A stretch of DNA of 64,000 nucleotides from Prevotella sp. (GCA_016281055.1 JAEEHW010000101.1:1-64000), one strand, 5' to 3'; counted from the stretch's first letter, positions 7,681-16,633 are shown. Notes: generated by a model not told the origin, from the sequence alone. Program-made: numbers and translations.

Positions 7681-10600
7681 ATGAAACCAAACCATTACAT
7701 ACCATTCTTTATAATATCACTGTTTTTATCACTGCAACTCAATGCACAACATATAGTGACACCACTGAACGAGGCCGACGTGCTGCCTGAGTCACAGTGG
7801 CGAGGCAGATGGATAGGCATAGACCGTCTGTTGCCTGGAGAGGACATCAGCAACAAGACACGTGTCAACGCCCGATACCTGCGCACAGAGTTTGAGGTGC
7901 AAGACAAGCAAATAATAAGCGCCAAGGCATATATTGCCACAGTAGGATATTATGAACTGTATGTAAACGGGATGCATCAGGATGAAGAACACGTATTGAA
8001 ACCTGTGCAGACCGACACACGCAGAAGCATCATATATAATGTGTTAGACATCACGGAAGCCATACAGTCATCACAGGGGAAGGGGTGCATAGGTGTGATA
8101 CTGGGCAACGGGCGTGCCGTACCGATGCGCTACGCAAAACATTCCAAGTGTCCATTCTTCGGTTTCCCAAAATGCAGGGTTGACGTATTCATAACATACG
8201 CTGACGGCACAGTGCAGCGTATATCATCGAGCGAGAAGACATGGCACGCCACCGCCAATGGTCCGATACGCTCGAACAACGAATATGACGGTGAGGTATA
8301 TGATGCACGCATGGAGATGCAGGGATGGAGCACTTCAGGTTTTGACGACAGCCAATGGCAGGCCGCAGAACTGGCAGAGGTTCCCATAGGCGCACTCTAC
8401 CCACAGACGGCAAGAAACCAAAAGAAGGTAGAAGGTAGAAGGAAGAATGAAGAAGGTAAGATAGGGACTGGAAAATCCCTTCCAAATTCTCAACAGTCAA
8501 ACGGTAACTCAAATTTTTCACTCTTCACTCTTCACTCTTCACTGCCTGATTCTTCACTTCCTGATTCTTCATTCTTCATTCTACATTCTTCATTTAATAT
8601 ATTCGACCTCCGCCAGAACATTGCAGGTTGGATAGCCCTGCGTGTGCGTGGTAACGAGGGCGACACCATACGCATAAAATATGCGGAACGACTAAATACG
8701 GACTCTACACTCTACACCGCCAACCTGCGTAATGCAGAGTCAGAGGATGTGTATGTATGCAACGGAAAGGAGAATGGCAAGATATGGTGGCATCCCACAT
8801 TTGTATATCACGGTGGACGATATGTTCAGATAACAGGCATGAAGGATGTGACGGAGGATGACGTAAAGGTGTATGTCGTCAGTGACGAGATGGATGAGAC
8901 AGGCACTTTCACGTCGAGCAACGATGTGCTCAACCGCCTCTACAAAGCCGCTTGGTGGGGTATAAAGACAAACTATCACGGTTTCCCCACTGACTGTCCG
9001 CAGCGCAACGAGCGCCAGCCGTGGCTGGGCGACCGCACCGTGGGGTCATTGGGTGAGAGTTACTTGTTTGACAACAACCAGATGTACACACGCTGGATGC
9101 GCGACATCTGCGATGCACAACGCTATGACGGAGCGATGAACGACGTGTCGCCAGCATTCTGGAACTATTACAACGACGATGTGACATGGCCGGCATGCCT
9201 GCCGTTCACATGCGACATGCTATACAGGCAGTTTGGCAACGACGAAGCAATACGCAACAGCTACCCATATATCAAGAAATGGGTGGAGCACATCTGCAAG
9301 GAATACATGAAAGACGGCGTCATCAACCGCGACAAGTACGGTGACTGGTGCATGCCGCCAGAGAAACCCGAACTGATACACTCTAAGGACTCAACACGAC
9401 AGACTGACGGAACACTGCTCTCTACGGCATATATGATAAAGGTGATGCAACTGATGAGCGAGTTTGCCACCTTGCAGGGATTCAATGCCGATGCAACGGA
9501 CTATGCAGAGAGAGCAAGGAAGATGACGGACGCCTTCAATGAGAAGTATCTAACAGTGAAGCGTGGTACGTCATTAGTACCAGGACATCCGCTTTACCCC
9601 GACAGCATATTCTACGGCAACAACACCGCCACGGCGAATGTCGTTGCACTGGCCTTCGACCTTGTGCCGGAGGACTGCAGACAGGATGTTATAAACAATG
9701 TGGTGGAGAACATCATAGTAAAGAACGGTGGCCACGTATCATGTGGAGTGATTGGCATATCATATCTTATGCGTACCTTGACTCGCTACGGCTATGGCGA
9801 CGTGGCATACCTGCTTGCCACCAACACCACATATCCTTCATGGGGATATATGCTGGAACACGGAGCAACGACGATATGGGAACTGTGGAACGGTGACACG
9901 GCAAACCCGGCAATGAACTCAGGCAACCACGTCATGCTACTCGGTGACCTGCTGACGTGGATGTATCAGGACCTTGCAGGAATAAAGAACGCAGAAGGCA
10001 GCGTTGGGTATAAGAAACTACTGATGAAGCCAGACTTCTCCATCCAAGACCTTGACAGCATAGACTGCTCATACCGTACGCCGCAGGGCACTGTGCGCTC
10101 TAAGTGGAGAAAGACACTGGAGCAGTTGCACTGGGAGATAACACTGCCGCAGGGCGTGACAGCAGAGGCAGTGATGCCCGACGGTACAGTCAGGCATATA
10201 GACAGCGGAACCACGATAATCGACGAGGAGATGCCATACAAACATGGTGTAAGGACAAACAGTCAGACATACACGGAGAAAGACTGGCGTATCATTGACG
10301 ACGAGTTTGTATATGACCACTCAATATATCCCGAAACACACTCGGCAAGTATCGTTGAACTGCGTGACGGTACACTGCTGACAACATATTTCGGTGGTAC
10401 GAAGGAGAGAAACCCAGACGTTTGCATATATACACAGAGAAAGACCGGCGAGCAGTGGGAAGCACCGGTCATTGCTGCCGATGGAGTATTTGCCCATGAT
10501 GACAAGTATGCACACATGGCAGGCCTTAGCGGTCTGGACAGCATGAGCGTCAACGCTGCCGTAGGACCATGCAAGGAACTTGGCATAGACTGGAAGATGG

Positions 10601-11493
10601 CAAAGTATGGGAAAGTCCCTACCACCGTCAATGAGAAATATATGAGGAAAGCATGCTGGAACCCTGTGTTGTTTGAGATGCCTGACGGCGAGGTATGGCT
10701 TTTCTTCAAGATAGGAGGCAACGTGAAAGACTGGACGGGATGGCTCTGCAAATCGCAAGACGGAGGACGCACATGGAGCCAGCGTGAACCATTGCCGGAG
10801 GGATTCCTCGGCCCCATAAAGAACAAGCCGGAGATTGTGGGCGACTATCTTGTTTGCCCGTCATCTACAGAAAACAACGGTTGGAAAATACATTTTGAAC
10901 TGTATAACATGAAGACCGGCGAATGGACGAAGACTGCACCGAAAGCCACAGACTCATGCCTGTGCATCCAACCGTCAATACTGATACACCCAGACGGAAG
11001 GCTGCAGGCGATTGCCCGCACACGCCCTACCAACGCGCAGCGCAAAGGACTCGACAATACACTCGGACGCATAGCAACGACATGGAGCAACGACGGCGGA
11101 CAGACATGGAGCGACATGGATTTCATCAATATGCCAAACAACCAGTCTGGCATCGATGCCGTGCCACTGCACCAACCAGTCACCGTGAAATGCAGCGACG
11201 GCAAGACATACAAGAACCAACGCTTTGTTCTGATATATAATGATTTTGCAACGCTGCCAGGCACTAACAAGGGACCACGCACACCGATATCACTTGCATC
11301 ATCAGAGGACGGAATGACATGGCATCATTTCTGTACGCTTGAAGACTCGCCAATAAGCCAATACTCCTACCCTGCTATCATACAAGGACGTGATGGCGCA
11401 CTGCACTGCGTATATACATGGCGACGCCAGCGCATAGCATACAAACATGTTTCACTCCCCTATCACTCCCCAAGAATTAAAATCGAAAGATAA
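7681..11493 (+). CDS. GH78 alpha-L-rhamnosidase fused to a sialidase-like propeller
   Basis: A 1270-residue secreted enzyme; signal peptide residues 1-23 (ends LNAQ). The N-terminal rhamnosidase beta domain (ARYLRTEFEV..., about 60-200) is followed by the GH78 (alpha/alpha)6 catalytic domain with TDCPQRNERQPWLGD near residue 436 and the C-terminal rhamnosidase beta domain to about 860. Residues 868-1265 form a second module with three Asp boxes (SQDGGRTW, SNDGGQTW, SSEDGMTW), a BNR/sialidase-like six-bladed propeller. It probably releases L-rhamnose from pectin side chains; the propeller's substrate is unknown. Residues ~248-305 are a low-complexity in-frame insertion that looks like an intergenic hairpin repeat, and the last codons are made of 11-bp repeat sequence. 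The start is chosen by the promoter and signal peptide. Activity is not certain given the insertion. Confidence 0.85.
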   Translation: MKPNHYIPFFIISLFLSLQLNAQHIVTPLNEADVLPESQWRGRWIGIDRLLPGEDISNKTRVNARYLRTEFEVQDKQIISAKAYIATVGYYELYVNGMHQDEEHVLKPVQTDTRRSIIYNVLDITEAIQSSQGKGCIGVILGNGRAVPMRYAKHSKCPFFGFPKCRVDVFITYADGTVQRISSSEKTWHATANGPIRSNNEYDGEVYDARMEMQGWSTSGFDDSQWQAAELAEVPIGALYPQTARNQKKVEGRRKNEEGKIGTGKSLPNSQQSNGNSNFSLFTLHSSLPDSSLPDSSFFILHSSFNIFDLRQNIAGWIALRVRGNEGDTIRIKYAERLNTDSTLYTANLRNAESEDVYVCNGKENGKIWWHPTFVYHGGRYVQITGMKDVTEDDVKVYVVSDEMDETGTFTSSNDVLNRLYKAAWWGIKTNYHGFPTDCPQRNERQPWLGDRTVGSLGESYLFDNNQMYTRWMRDICDAQRYDGAMNDVSPAFWNYYNDDVTWPACLPFTCDMLYRQFGNDEAIRNSYPYIKKWVEHICKEYMKDGVINRDKYGDWCMPPEKPELIHSKDSTRQTDGTLLSTAYMIKVMQLMSEFATLQGFNADATDYAERARKMTDAFNEKYLTVKRGTSLVPGHPLYPDSIFYGNNTATANVVALAFDLVPEDCRQDVINNVVENIIVKNGGHVSCGVIGISYLMRTLTRYGYGDVAYLLATNTTYPSWGYMLEHGATTIWELWNGDTANPAMNSGNHVMLLGDLLTWMYQDLAGIKNAEGSVGYKKLLMKPDFSIQDLDSIDCSYRTPQGTVRSKWRKTLEQLHWEITLPQGVTAEAVMPDGTVRHIDSGTTIIDEEMPYKHGVRTNSQTYTEKDWRIIDDEFVYDHSIYPETHSASIVELRDGTLLTTYFGGTKERNPDVCIYTQRKTGEQWEAPVIAADGVFAHDDKYAHMAGLSGLDSMSVNAAVGPCKELGIDWKMAKYGKVPTTVNEKYMRKACWNPVLFEMPDGEVWLFFKIGGNVKDWTGWLCKSQDGGRTWSQREPLPEGFLGPIKNKPEIVGDYLVCPSSTENNGWKIHFELYNMKTGEWTKTAPKATDSCLCIQPSILIHPDGRLQAIARTRPTNAQRKGLDNTLGRIATTWSNDGGQTWSDMDFINMPNNQSGIDAVPLHQPVTVKCSDGKTYKNQRFVLIYNDFATLPGTNKGPRTPISLASSEDGMTWHHFCTLEDSPISQYSYPAIIQGRDGALHCVYTWRRQRIAYKHVSLPYHSPRIKIER
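8424..8594 (+). repeat. Hairpin repeat inserted in frame in the GH78 gene
   Basis: A purine-rich arm (GAAGGTAGAAGG...GAAGAATGAAGAA, 8424-8456) and a pyrimidine-rich arm (repeated TTCACTC and TTCATTC, 8515-8594) flank unrelated sequence. GAAGAATGAAGAA at 8442-8454 pairs exactly with 8565-8577. Short-period arms of this kind occur elsewhere in the window only between genes. Confidence 0.8.
11448..11469 (-). repeat. Two 11-bp repeat units at the GH78 gene end
   Basis: On the minus strand this reads GGAGTGATAGG then GGAGTGAAACA, matching the 11-bp units of the intergenic arrays. It encodes the protein tail HVSLPYHSP. Confidence 0.7.
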
Positions 11494-11516
11494 TATATAA
11501 ACTTTTCTGCACAGAA

Positions 11517-11548
11517 TTTGTAAGTATCATGTTTTTTTCGTAATTTTG
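11517..11548 (+). promoter_or_regulatory. Promoter for the Fib_succ_major gene
   Basis: TTTG (11517-11520), 20-base spacer, TAATTTTG (11541-11548). Confidence 0.75.
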
Positions 11549-11594
11549 CATCGTTGGCACACAAATGAAACGATAACCAAAACAATAATAGGAT

Positions 11595-12269
11595 ATGAAC
11601 AGACTTCTTTTTCTGATTATCACATTTGCAACCATGAGCACAGCCATGGCACAGCAACGCGAGTTTGTGGTTTATTACGATGGTGCACGATACACCTTCG
11701 ATGCAGAGAAGGTGGACTCTATGAAATTCGTCAAGCAAAGCGAATTAGAGTTTGGAGGCTACAAGTGTGTGGACTTAGGTCTGAGCGTCATGTGGGCCAC
11801 ACATAACTTAGGGACCACGAATCCTACTGAAGCAGGTGAATACTTTGACTGGACACCAAACATTCCTTTCGGGGATTATGACAGTTATGACGATGGATGG
11901 AGAATGCCTACATCCGAAGAATTCAAGGAACTATGCGAAAAATGCACATGGTGGTGGCAGCCAGCAGGCAATGAGCGCTACAACGGAGTGGCGGGATATG
12001 AAATAGAAGGTGCCAACGGCAATATCATATTCATGCCTGCTGCAGGATACTACAATACAGCATCCGGACAACTAATAAATGCAAACCCAACAGGATATTA
12101 TTGGTCATCAGACGAGAATACGACAATAAAGACAAAAGCATACAACCTGCGCTTTAATGGTTCTGACATAGTAAACGTGGAGACTATGAAAACAATGCTG
12201 TTCACCATACGTCCCGTATATGCTCCAGAACAACCAGAGGAGGAGGAGGAAGGAGAAACCAACCAATAA
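11595..12269 (+). CDS. Secreted protein with a Fib_succ_major domain
   Basis: A 224-residue protein with a signal peptide (residues 1-19, ends AMA-Q). A short first domain (REFVVYYDGARYTFDAEKVDSMKF) is followed by the Fibrobacter succinogenes major paralogous domain: YKCVDLGLSVMWATHNLG, WRMPTSEEF near 95, IIFMPAAGYYN, GYYWSSDE, and a final VRP/IRPVY strand. This domain is common in secreted or surface proteins of Bacteroidales, and its role is not known. The acidic tail PEEEEEGETNQ is unusual. A LytTR regulator starts 46 bases downstream, probably in the same transcript. A paralogue lies at 22251 on the other strand. Confidence 0.85.
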   Translation: MNRLLFLIITFATMSTAMAQQREFVVYYDGARYTFDAEKVDSMKFVKQSELEFGGYKCVDLGLSVMWATHNLGTTNPTEAGEYFDWTPNIPFGDYDSYDDGWRMPTSEEFKELCEKCTWWWQPAGNERYNGVAGYEIEGANGNIIFMPAAGYYNTASGQLINANPTGYYWSSDENTTIKTKAYNLRFNGSDIVNVETMKTMLFTIRPVYAPEQPEEEEEGETNQ

Positions 12270-12314
12270 CGATGAGTGATAACTTCTGTAAAATTAGATA
12301 ACCGAGAAAAAGCT

Positions 12315-13028
12315 ATGACCTGCGCAATTATAGATGACGAACCACTGGCAGCGGACCTGCTGGCCTCGTATGCAAGAAAGACACCATTTCTTGAACTCTC
12401 CGGCATTTACAACAGTGCCATAGAGGCAATGCGCGTGCTGCGCACGAAACCTGTTGACCTTATCTTCCTTGACATACAGATGCCGGAACTGTCGGGGTTA
12501 GAATTTGCCACCATTCTGCCAACACAGACAATGGTGGTGTTTACCACTGCCTTTGATCGCTATGCCGTAGAGAGCTACAAGGTCAATGCCATTGACTATC
12601 TGCTGAAGCCAATATCATACGAAACATTCCTTCATGCCGCAAACAAAGCACTGAAGACATATGAGACACAACAGAATATTATAACTGCTTCAAAACCACA
12701 GGAACGCTTCATATATGTAAAAAGCGAATATAAACTGGTACGCATTTTCCTGGACGACATACTCTATATAGAGGGACTGAAAGACTATGTGCAGATACAC
12801 CTGGACACTCCGCAAAAGAAAGTGCTATGCCTGATGAACATGAAGACACTGGAGGATTATCTGCCACAGCCCGAATTCATGCGAGTGCACAGGTCATTCA
12901 TCGTCCACATGCCAAAAGCTGACACCATAGACAGACTACGCATAGTGTTTGGCGATAATTACATCCCAATCTCAGAGAGTTACAAAGATGTGGTACAACA
13001 ATACATCAATGAACACACACTGATATAA
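12315..13028 (+). CDS. LytTR-family response regulator
   Basis: A 237-residue cytoplasmic transcription regulator. Residues 1-120 are a receiver domain: CAIIDDEPLA (acidic pair), LIFLDIQMPELSG with the phospho-acceptor Asp near residue 54, and FTTAFDRYAVESYKVNAIDYLLKPI with the conserved Lys. Residues ~140-237 are a LytTR DNA-binding domain (FIYVKSEYKLVRIFLDDILYIEGLKDYVQIHL ... FMRVHRSFIVH). The usual partner, a LytS-like membrane kinase, is not next to it, so it is an orphan here. A GTG at 12276 would add 13 residues, but receiver domains start right at this ATG. Targets are unknown; the Fib_succ_major gene just upstream is a candidate. Confidence 0.9.
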   Translation: MTCAIIDDEPLAADLLASYARKTPFLELSGIYNSAIEAMRVLRTKPVDLIFLDIQMPELSGLEFATILPTQTMVVFTTAFDRYAVESYKVNAIDYLLKPISYETFLHAANKALKTYETQQNIITASKPQERFIYVKSEYKLVRIFLDDILYIEGLKDYVQIHLDTPQKKVLCLMNMKTLEDYLPQPEFMRVHRSFIVHMPKADTIDRLRIVFGDNYIPISESYKDVVQQYINEHTLI

Positions 13029-13140
13029 AAAATACTCTCGTAACTGTATTATCATCACTATACAGCATCCAGACAACACCCATTCAACAATTTCCAAATA
13101 ACCCTTCATGCACTTTTTTTGAAAAAAATACAGAAAAGAT

Positions 13141-13171
13141 TTGGCTATTTAATAAAAAATACGTAACTTTG
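13141..13171 (+). promoter_or_regulatory. Promoter of the Phe/Tyr operon
   Basis: TTGG (13141-13144), 19-base spacer, TAACTTTG (13164-13171). Transcription would begin about 23 bases before the leader peptide start. Confidence 0.8.
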
Positions 13172-13200
13172 CACTCGAATTACGGAAAAAACGAAAAATT

Positions 13201-13269
13201 ATGAACAAGTTTTACGCATATTTCTATTATTTTTACTTTGCAGACACTGTGAAGCGGGAAGTTGCGTGA
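13201..13269 (+). CDS. Phe/Tyr-rich leader peptide of the aromatic amino acid operon
   Basis: A 22-residue ORF too short for routine gene calls. It starts MNK, then residues 4-13 are FYAYFYYFYF (four Phe, five Tyr), then ADTVKREVA and TGA. It sits between a good promoter and a terminator that precedes prephenate dehydratase. The codon run at 13210-13239 is placed so that a ribosome waiting for charged tRNA-Phe or tRNA-Tyr would leave the downstream RNA free to fold. This is the arrangement of known pheA/pheL-type attenuators; no other role is likely. Confidence 0.92.
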   Translation: MNKFYAYFYYFYFADTVKREVA

Positions 13270-13353
13270 TTAGTTCAACTTAAAATGATTAAGCAAAAAC
13301 AAGATAATTTGCAAGGTCCCGCATAGTAACAAAATACTACGCGGGATTTTTTT
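13254..13353 (+). promoter_or_regulatory. Transcription attenuator of the Phe/Tyr operon
   Basis: Terminator: TCCCGC-A-TAGTA (13317-13328) pairs with TACTA-C-GCGGGA (13335-13346), followed by seven T. Antiterminator: GCGGGA..TTGC (13254-13265) pairs with GCAA..TCCCGC (13311-13322), using the same left arm of the terminator. The 5' antiterminator arm overlaps the end of the leader ORF, so a ribosome that reaches the stop codon hides it and termination follows; a ribosome stalled at Phe/Tyr codons leaves it free and the operon is read. Confidence 0.9.
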
Positions 13354-13383
13354 GTTCAAGAGACAAACAAACTAAATATAAAA

Positions 13384-14214
13384 ATGAAAAGAATAGCAAT
13401 ACAAGGAGAGCTGGGCAGTTTCCACGACATCACGGCACGCCACTGTTTCGACGGTGACCAGTTGCAGATTATATGCTGCTCAACATTCGAGGAGGTGTTC
13501 GACAACATGAAGCAAGACCCTACAGTCATCGGCATCATGGCCATTGAGAACACAATCGCCGGCTCTCTGTTGCATAACTATGAGTTGCTGCGCGAGTCGG
13601 GCATGACTGTGGTTGGCGAATACAAAACTCACATAAGCCACTGCATCTGCGCTCTGCCAGGACAGTCGCTCGACACTCTCAGTGAGGTGCACACCCACCC
13701 TGTTGCCCTGGCACAGTGTCAGCATTATCTCAGCAAGCATCCCAATCTGAAGATGGTGGAGGCAGAAGACACCGCAGGCTCTGCAAAGGAGATTGCAGCA
13801 AAGGGACTGCAAGGCGTTGCCGCTATATGCCATGCTGATGCAGCAGCGATGTACGGACTGGAAGTTCTGGAGAATCATATAGAAGACAACCCACATAATT
13901 TCACACGATTCCTTATTATGAGCGACCCACGCAAGGCTGACTTCCTGCGTGCGCTGAACGAGGCAAACAAATCGAGCATAGTATTCTCACTGCCTCATGA
14001 GGAAGGTTCACTGTCGCAGGTGCTTTCCATACTGTCGTTCTACAAGATAAACATGACGAAGATACAGTCGCTGCCCATAATAGGACGTGAATGGGAATAT
14101 CTGTTCTATGTTGACGTGACATACGATGACCTGACACGATACCGCCAGAGCATTGACGCCATCACTCCACTCACGCGCGACCTTATTATATTAGGTGAAT
14201 ATAAGGCAGCGTAG
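13384..14214 (+). CDS. pheA: Prephenate dehydratase
   Basis: A 276-residue enzyme converting prephenate to phenylpyruvate, the last committed step to Phe before transamination. Residues 1-180 are the dehydratase domain (IAIQGELGSFHDITA, VIGIMAIENTIAGSLLHNYELL, and the late motif HNFTRFLIM). Residues ~195-270 are an ACT domain (SIVFSLPHEEGSLSQVLSILSFYKINMTKIQSLP), the usual Phe-binding feedback site. Monofunctional: the chorismate mutase is carried by the DAHP synthase two genes later. First structural gene after the attenuator, 31 bases after its T run. Confidence 0.95.
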   Translation: MKRIAIQGELGSFHDITARHCFDGDQLQIICCSTFEEVFDNMKQDPTVIGIMAIENTIAGSLLHNYELLRESGMTVVGEYKTHISHCICALPGQSLDTLSEVHTHPVALAQCQHYLSKHPNLKMVEAEDTAGSAKEIAAKGLQGVAAICHADAAAMYGLEVLENHIEDNPHNFTRFLIMSDPRKADFLRALNEANKSSIVFSLPHEEGSLSQVLSILSFYKINMTKIQSLPIIGREWEYLFYVDVTYDDLTRYRQSIDAITPLTRDLIILGEYKAA

Positions 14215-14225
14215 AAGGGATGCAG

Positions 14226-14295
14226 TAATGCACAATTCACAATGCATAATTCACAATTGGCTGCGCACGGATTTCAAATTGTGCACAGTGCATTG
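14226..14295 (+). repeat. Short-period hairpin repeat between pheA and the aminotransferase gene
   Basis: Left side carries TAATGCACAATT and ATGCATAATTCACAATT (to 14258); the right side AATTGTGCACAGTGCATTG (14277-14295) is complementary. It would form an imperfect hairpin within the operon mRNA and has no T tail. Confidence 0.75.
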
Positions 14296-14357
14296 AGAAA
14301 GCCAAAAGAGGTGAAGAGAGAATTTGGAAGTGTAAACCATAAACAGCGAGATAAAAG

Positions 14358-15530
14358 ATGAATTACAATATTTCCCCTGCAGACCGTCTGTCAACGGTAC
14401 AGGAGTATTACTTCAGTCGTAAATTGAAAGAAGTTGCCCGCATGAACGCCGAGGGCATGGACATAATATCTCTGGCCATCGGTTCGCCCGACATGCCACC
14501 GTCACCTGCCACCATCGACAAACTGTGCAGAGTGGCCTGCCGTCCGGACGTACACGGTTACCAGCCTACGGTCGGCATACCAGAACTGCGCACAGCTATG
14601 GCAAGTTTCTACAAGCGTTGGTACAATGTAGAACTTGACCCCAACACTGAGATACAGCCCATGATAGGCTCCAAAGAAGCTATACTTCACGTAACACTGG
14701 CTTTATGCAACCCTGGCGATGAGGTATTGGTGCCTAACCCTGGATACCCTACATACACCTCACTGTCGAAGATTCTCGGCCAGAAGATAGTAAACTATGA
14801 CTTATTGGAGAGTAACGGATGGCAGCCAGACTTCGAACAGTTGGAGAAGATGGACCTCAGCAGGGTAAAAATCATGTGGACCAACTATCCAAACATGCCG
14901 ACAGGAGGCGATGCACAGCGCAAGACGTATGAGCGCCTGGTGCAGTTTGCACGCGAGCACAACATCGTTGTCGTCAACGACAACCCTTACTCGCTCATTC
15001 TCAACGGTCATCCACAGTCTATACTCCAGATAGAGGGCGCCAAGGAATGTTGCATAGAGTTCAACTCAATGTCGAAGAGCCACAACATGCCCGGTTGGCG
15101 TGTCGGTATGGTTGCCACGAACAGCACATTCATACAGTGGATTCTAAAAATCAAGTCAAACATAGACTCTGGTACATTCCGCGGCATACAACTGGCTGCT
15201 GCCGAGGCATACAACAACAGTGACGACTGGCATCGCGAATACAACTATGAAAACTACCACCGTCGCCGTGAGATAGCCGAACAGATAATGGATGTGCTTG
15301 AATGTAAGTATGACAAGCAGTCGGTGGGTATGTTCCTTTGGGGACGCATTCCTGACCATTACGCTACTTGCGAAGAGCTGACAGAACGCGTGCTGCACGA
15401 AGCCCACGTATTTATAACCCCCGGATTCATCTTCGGCAGCAACGGCGACAGATATATACGCATCTCACTCTGCGCAAAAGACGACAACATGCGTGAAGCG
15501 CTGAGAAGAATCAAAGGGTTAAAGAATTAA
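14358..15530 (+). CDS. PLP-dependent aminotransferase (aromatic amino acid)
   Basis: A 390-residue class I/II aminotransferase. It has the substrate-gating region LAIGSPDMPPSPATID, GYQPTVGIPELRTAMA, NPGYPTYTS, WTNYPNMPTGG, and the PLP lysine in NSMSKSHNMPGWRVGM near residue 238. Its position between prephenate dehydratase and DAHP synthase implies that it makes Phe and/or Tyr from phenylpyruvate and hydroxyphenylpyruvate with glutamate as donor. Sequence alone does not exclude another amino acid; LL-diaminopimelate and aspartate aminotransferases belong to the same fold class. Cytoplasmic, part of the attenuated operon. Confidence 0.9.
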   Translation: MNYNISPADRLSTVQEYYFSRKLKEVARMNAEGMDIISLAIGSPDMPPSPATIDKLCRVACRPDVHGYQPTVGIPELRTAMASFYKRWYNVELDPNTEIQPMIGSKEAILHVTLALCNPGDEVLVPNPGYPTYTSLSKILGQKIVNYDLLESNGWQPDFEQLEKMDLSRVKIMWTNYPNMPTGGDAQRKTYERLVQFAREHNIVVVNDNPYSLILNGHPQSILQIEGAKECCIEFNSMSKSHNMPGWRVGMVATNSTFIQWILKIKSNIDSGTFRGIQLAAAEAYNNSDDWHREYNYENYHRRREIAEQIMDVLECKYDKQSVGMFLWGRIPDHYATCEELTERVLHEAHVFITPGFIFGSNGDRYIRISLCAKDDNMREALRRIKGLKN

Positions 15531-15563
15531 AGAATTGAAGAATTAAAATAACAACATAAAGCT

Positions 15564-16628
15564 ATGGAATTAGAACTCGAACCACTTAACCTGCCAAGCG
15601 ACACCAAACGTCCTTTCGTCATCGCAGGTCCATGCTCAGCAGAGACTGAGGAACAAGTAATGACCACCGCCAAGCAGCTCGCCATCAAGGGTTGCCACAT
15701 GTTCCGCGCCGGTGTATGGAAACCACGCACCAAACCGGGAGGCTTTGAAGGCCACGGTGAGCCAGCCCTCGAGTGGATGGCAGAAGTAAAGAAGGAAACT
15801 GGTATGCTGATAGGCACTGAGGTGGCTACACCTGAGCACGTAGAACTGTCAATGAAGTATGGCCTTGACATACTGTGGATTGGTGCACGCACATCGGCTA
15901 ACCCATTCGCCATGCAGCAGTTGGCAGACTCTCTGAAGGGCATAGACATACCAGTGTTCGTGAAGAACCCAGTGAACCCTGACCTGGAACTATGGATTGG
16001 CGCACTGGAGCGCATCAACCAGGCTGGCATAAAGAAACTGGCAGCCATTCACCGCGGTTTTTCATCATTCGACAAGACAATGTATCGCAATGCCCCAATG
16101 TGGCAGATACCTATCGAACTGCGCCGCCGCATACCTGAACTGCCTATCGTATGCGACCCATCACACATGGGCGGCAAGCGCGAACTCATTGCACCGCTCT
16201 CACAGCAGGCACTTGACCTTGGTTTCGACGGTCTGATGATTGAGTCGCACTGCGACCCAGACAAGGCATGGAGCGATGCAAAGCAGCAGGTTACACCAGA
16301 GGTGGCAGACTACATCGTAGGCATGCTTGTGGCACGCGACAACACTTATACCACAGAGGGTATCAAACTCCTTCGCCAGCAGATAGACAAGATTGACAAT
16401 GAACTCATGGATCTCCTTGCCAAGCGTATGCGTGTATGCCGTGAGATTGGCCAGTACAAGAAAGAACACAACATGCAGGTGCTGCAGACAGGACGCTACA
16501 ACGAAATCCTCGACAAGCGCGGCGTGCAGGGTTCACTCACAGGTATGAGTCCTGAGTTCGTAAAGCAGGTGTTTGAGCACATCCATGAGGAGTCCGTGCG
16601 TCAGCAGGTGGAAATCGTGAACCAGTAA
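15564..16628 (+). CDS. Bifunctional DAHP synthase / chorismate mutase
   Basis: A 354-residue fusion. Residues 1-255 are a KDO8P-like (type I beta) DAHP synthase: PFVIAGPCSAETEEQ, FRAGVWKPRTKPGGFEGHGE, WIGARTSANPF, FVKNPVNPDLELWIGALERI, IHRGFS, PIVCDPSHMGGKRELI and ESHCDPDKAWSDAKQQ. Residues ~265-350 are an AroQ-type chorismate mutase helix bundle (LLRQQIDKIDNELMDLLAKRMRVCREIGQYKKEH). The enzyme starts the shikimate pathway from PEP and erythrose-4-phosphate and also makes prephenate, so one protein covers the entry and the branch point. In such fusions the mutase domain often acts as the feedback-sensing part. Third gene in the operon. Confidence 0.95.
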   Translation: MELELEPLNLPSDTKRPFVIAGPCSAETEEQVMTTAKQLAIKGCHMFRAGVWKPRTKPGGFEGHGEPALEWMAEVKKETGMLIGTEVATPEHVELSMKYGLDILWIGARTSANPFAMQQLADSLKGIDIPVFVKNPVNPDLELWIGALERINQAGIKKLAAIHRGFSSFDKTMYRNAPMWQIPIELRRRIPELPIVCDPSHMGGKRELIAPLSQQALDLGFDGLMIESHCDPDKAWSDAKQQVTPEVADYIVGMLVARDNTYTTEGIKLLRQQIDKIDNELMDLLAKRMRVCREIGQYKKEHNMQVLQTGRYNEILDKRGVQGSLTGMSPEFVKQVFEHIHEESVRQQVEIVNQ

Positions 16629-16633
16629 ACAAG

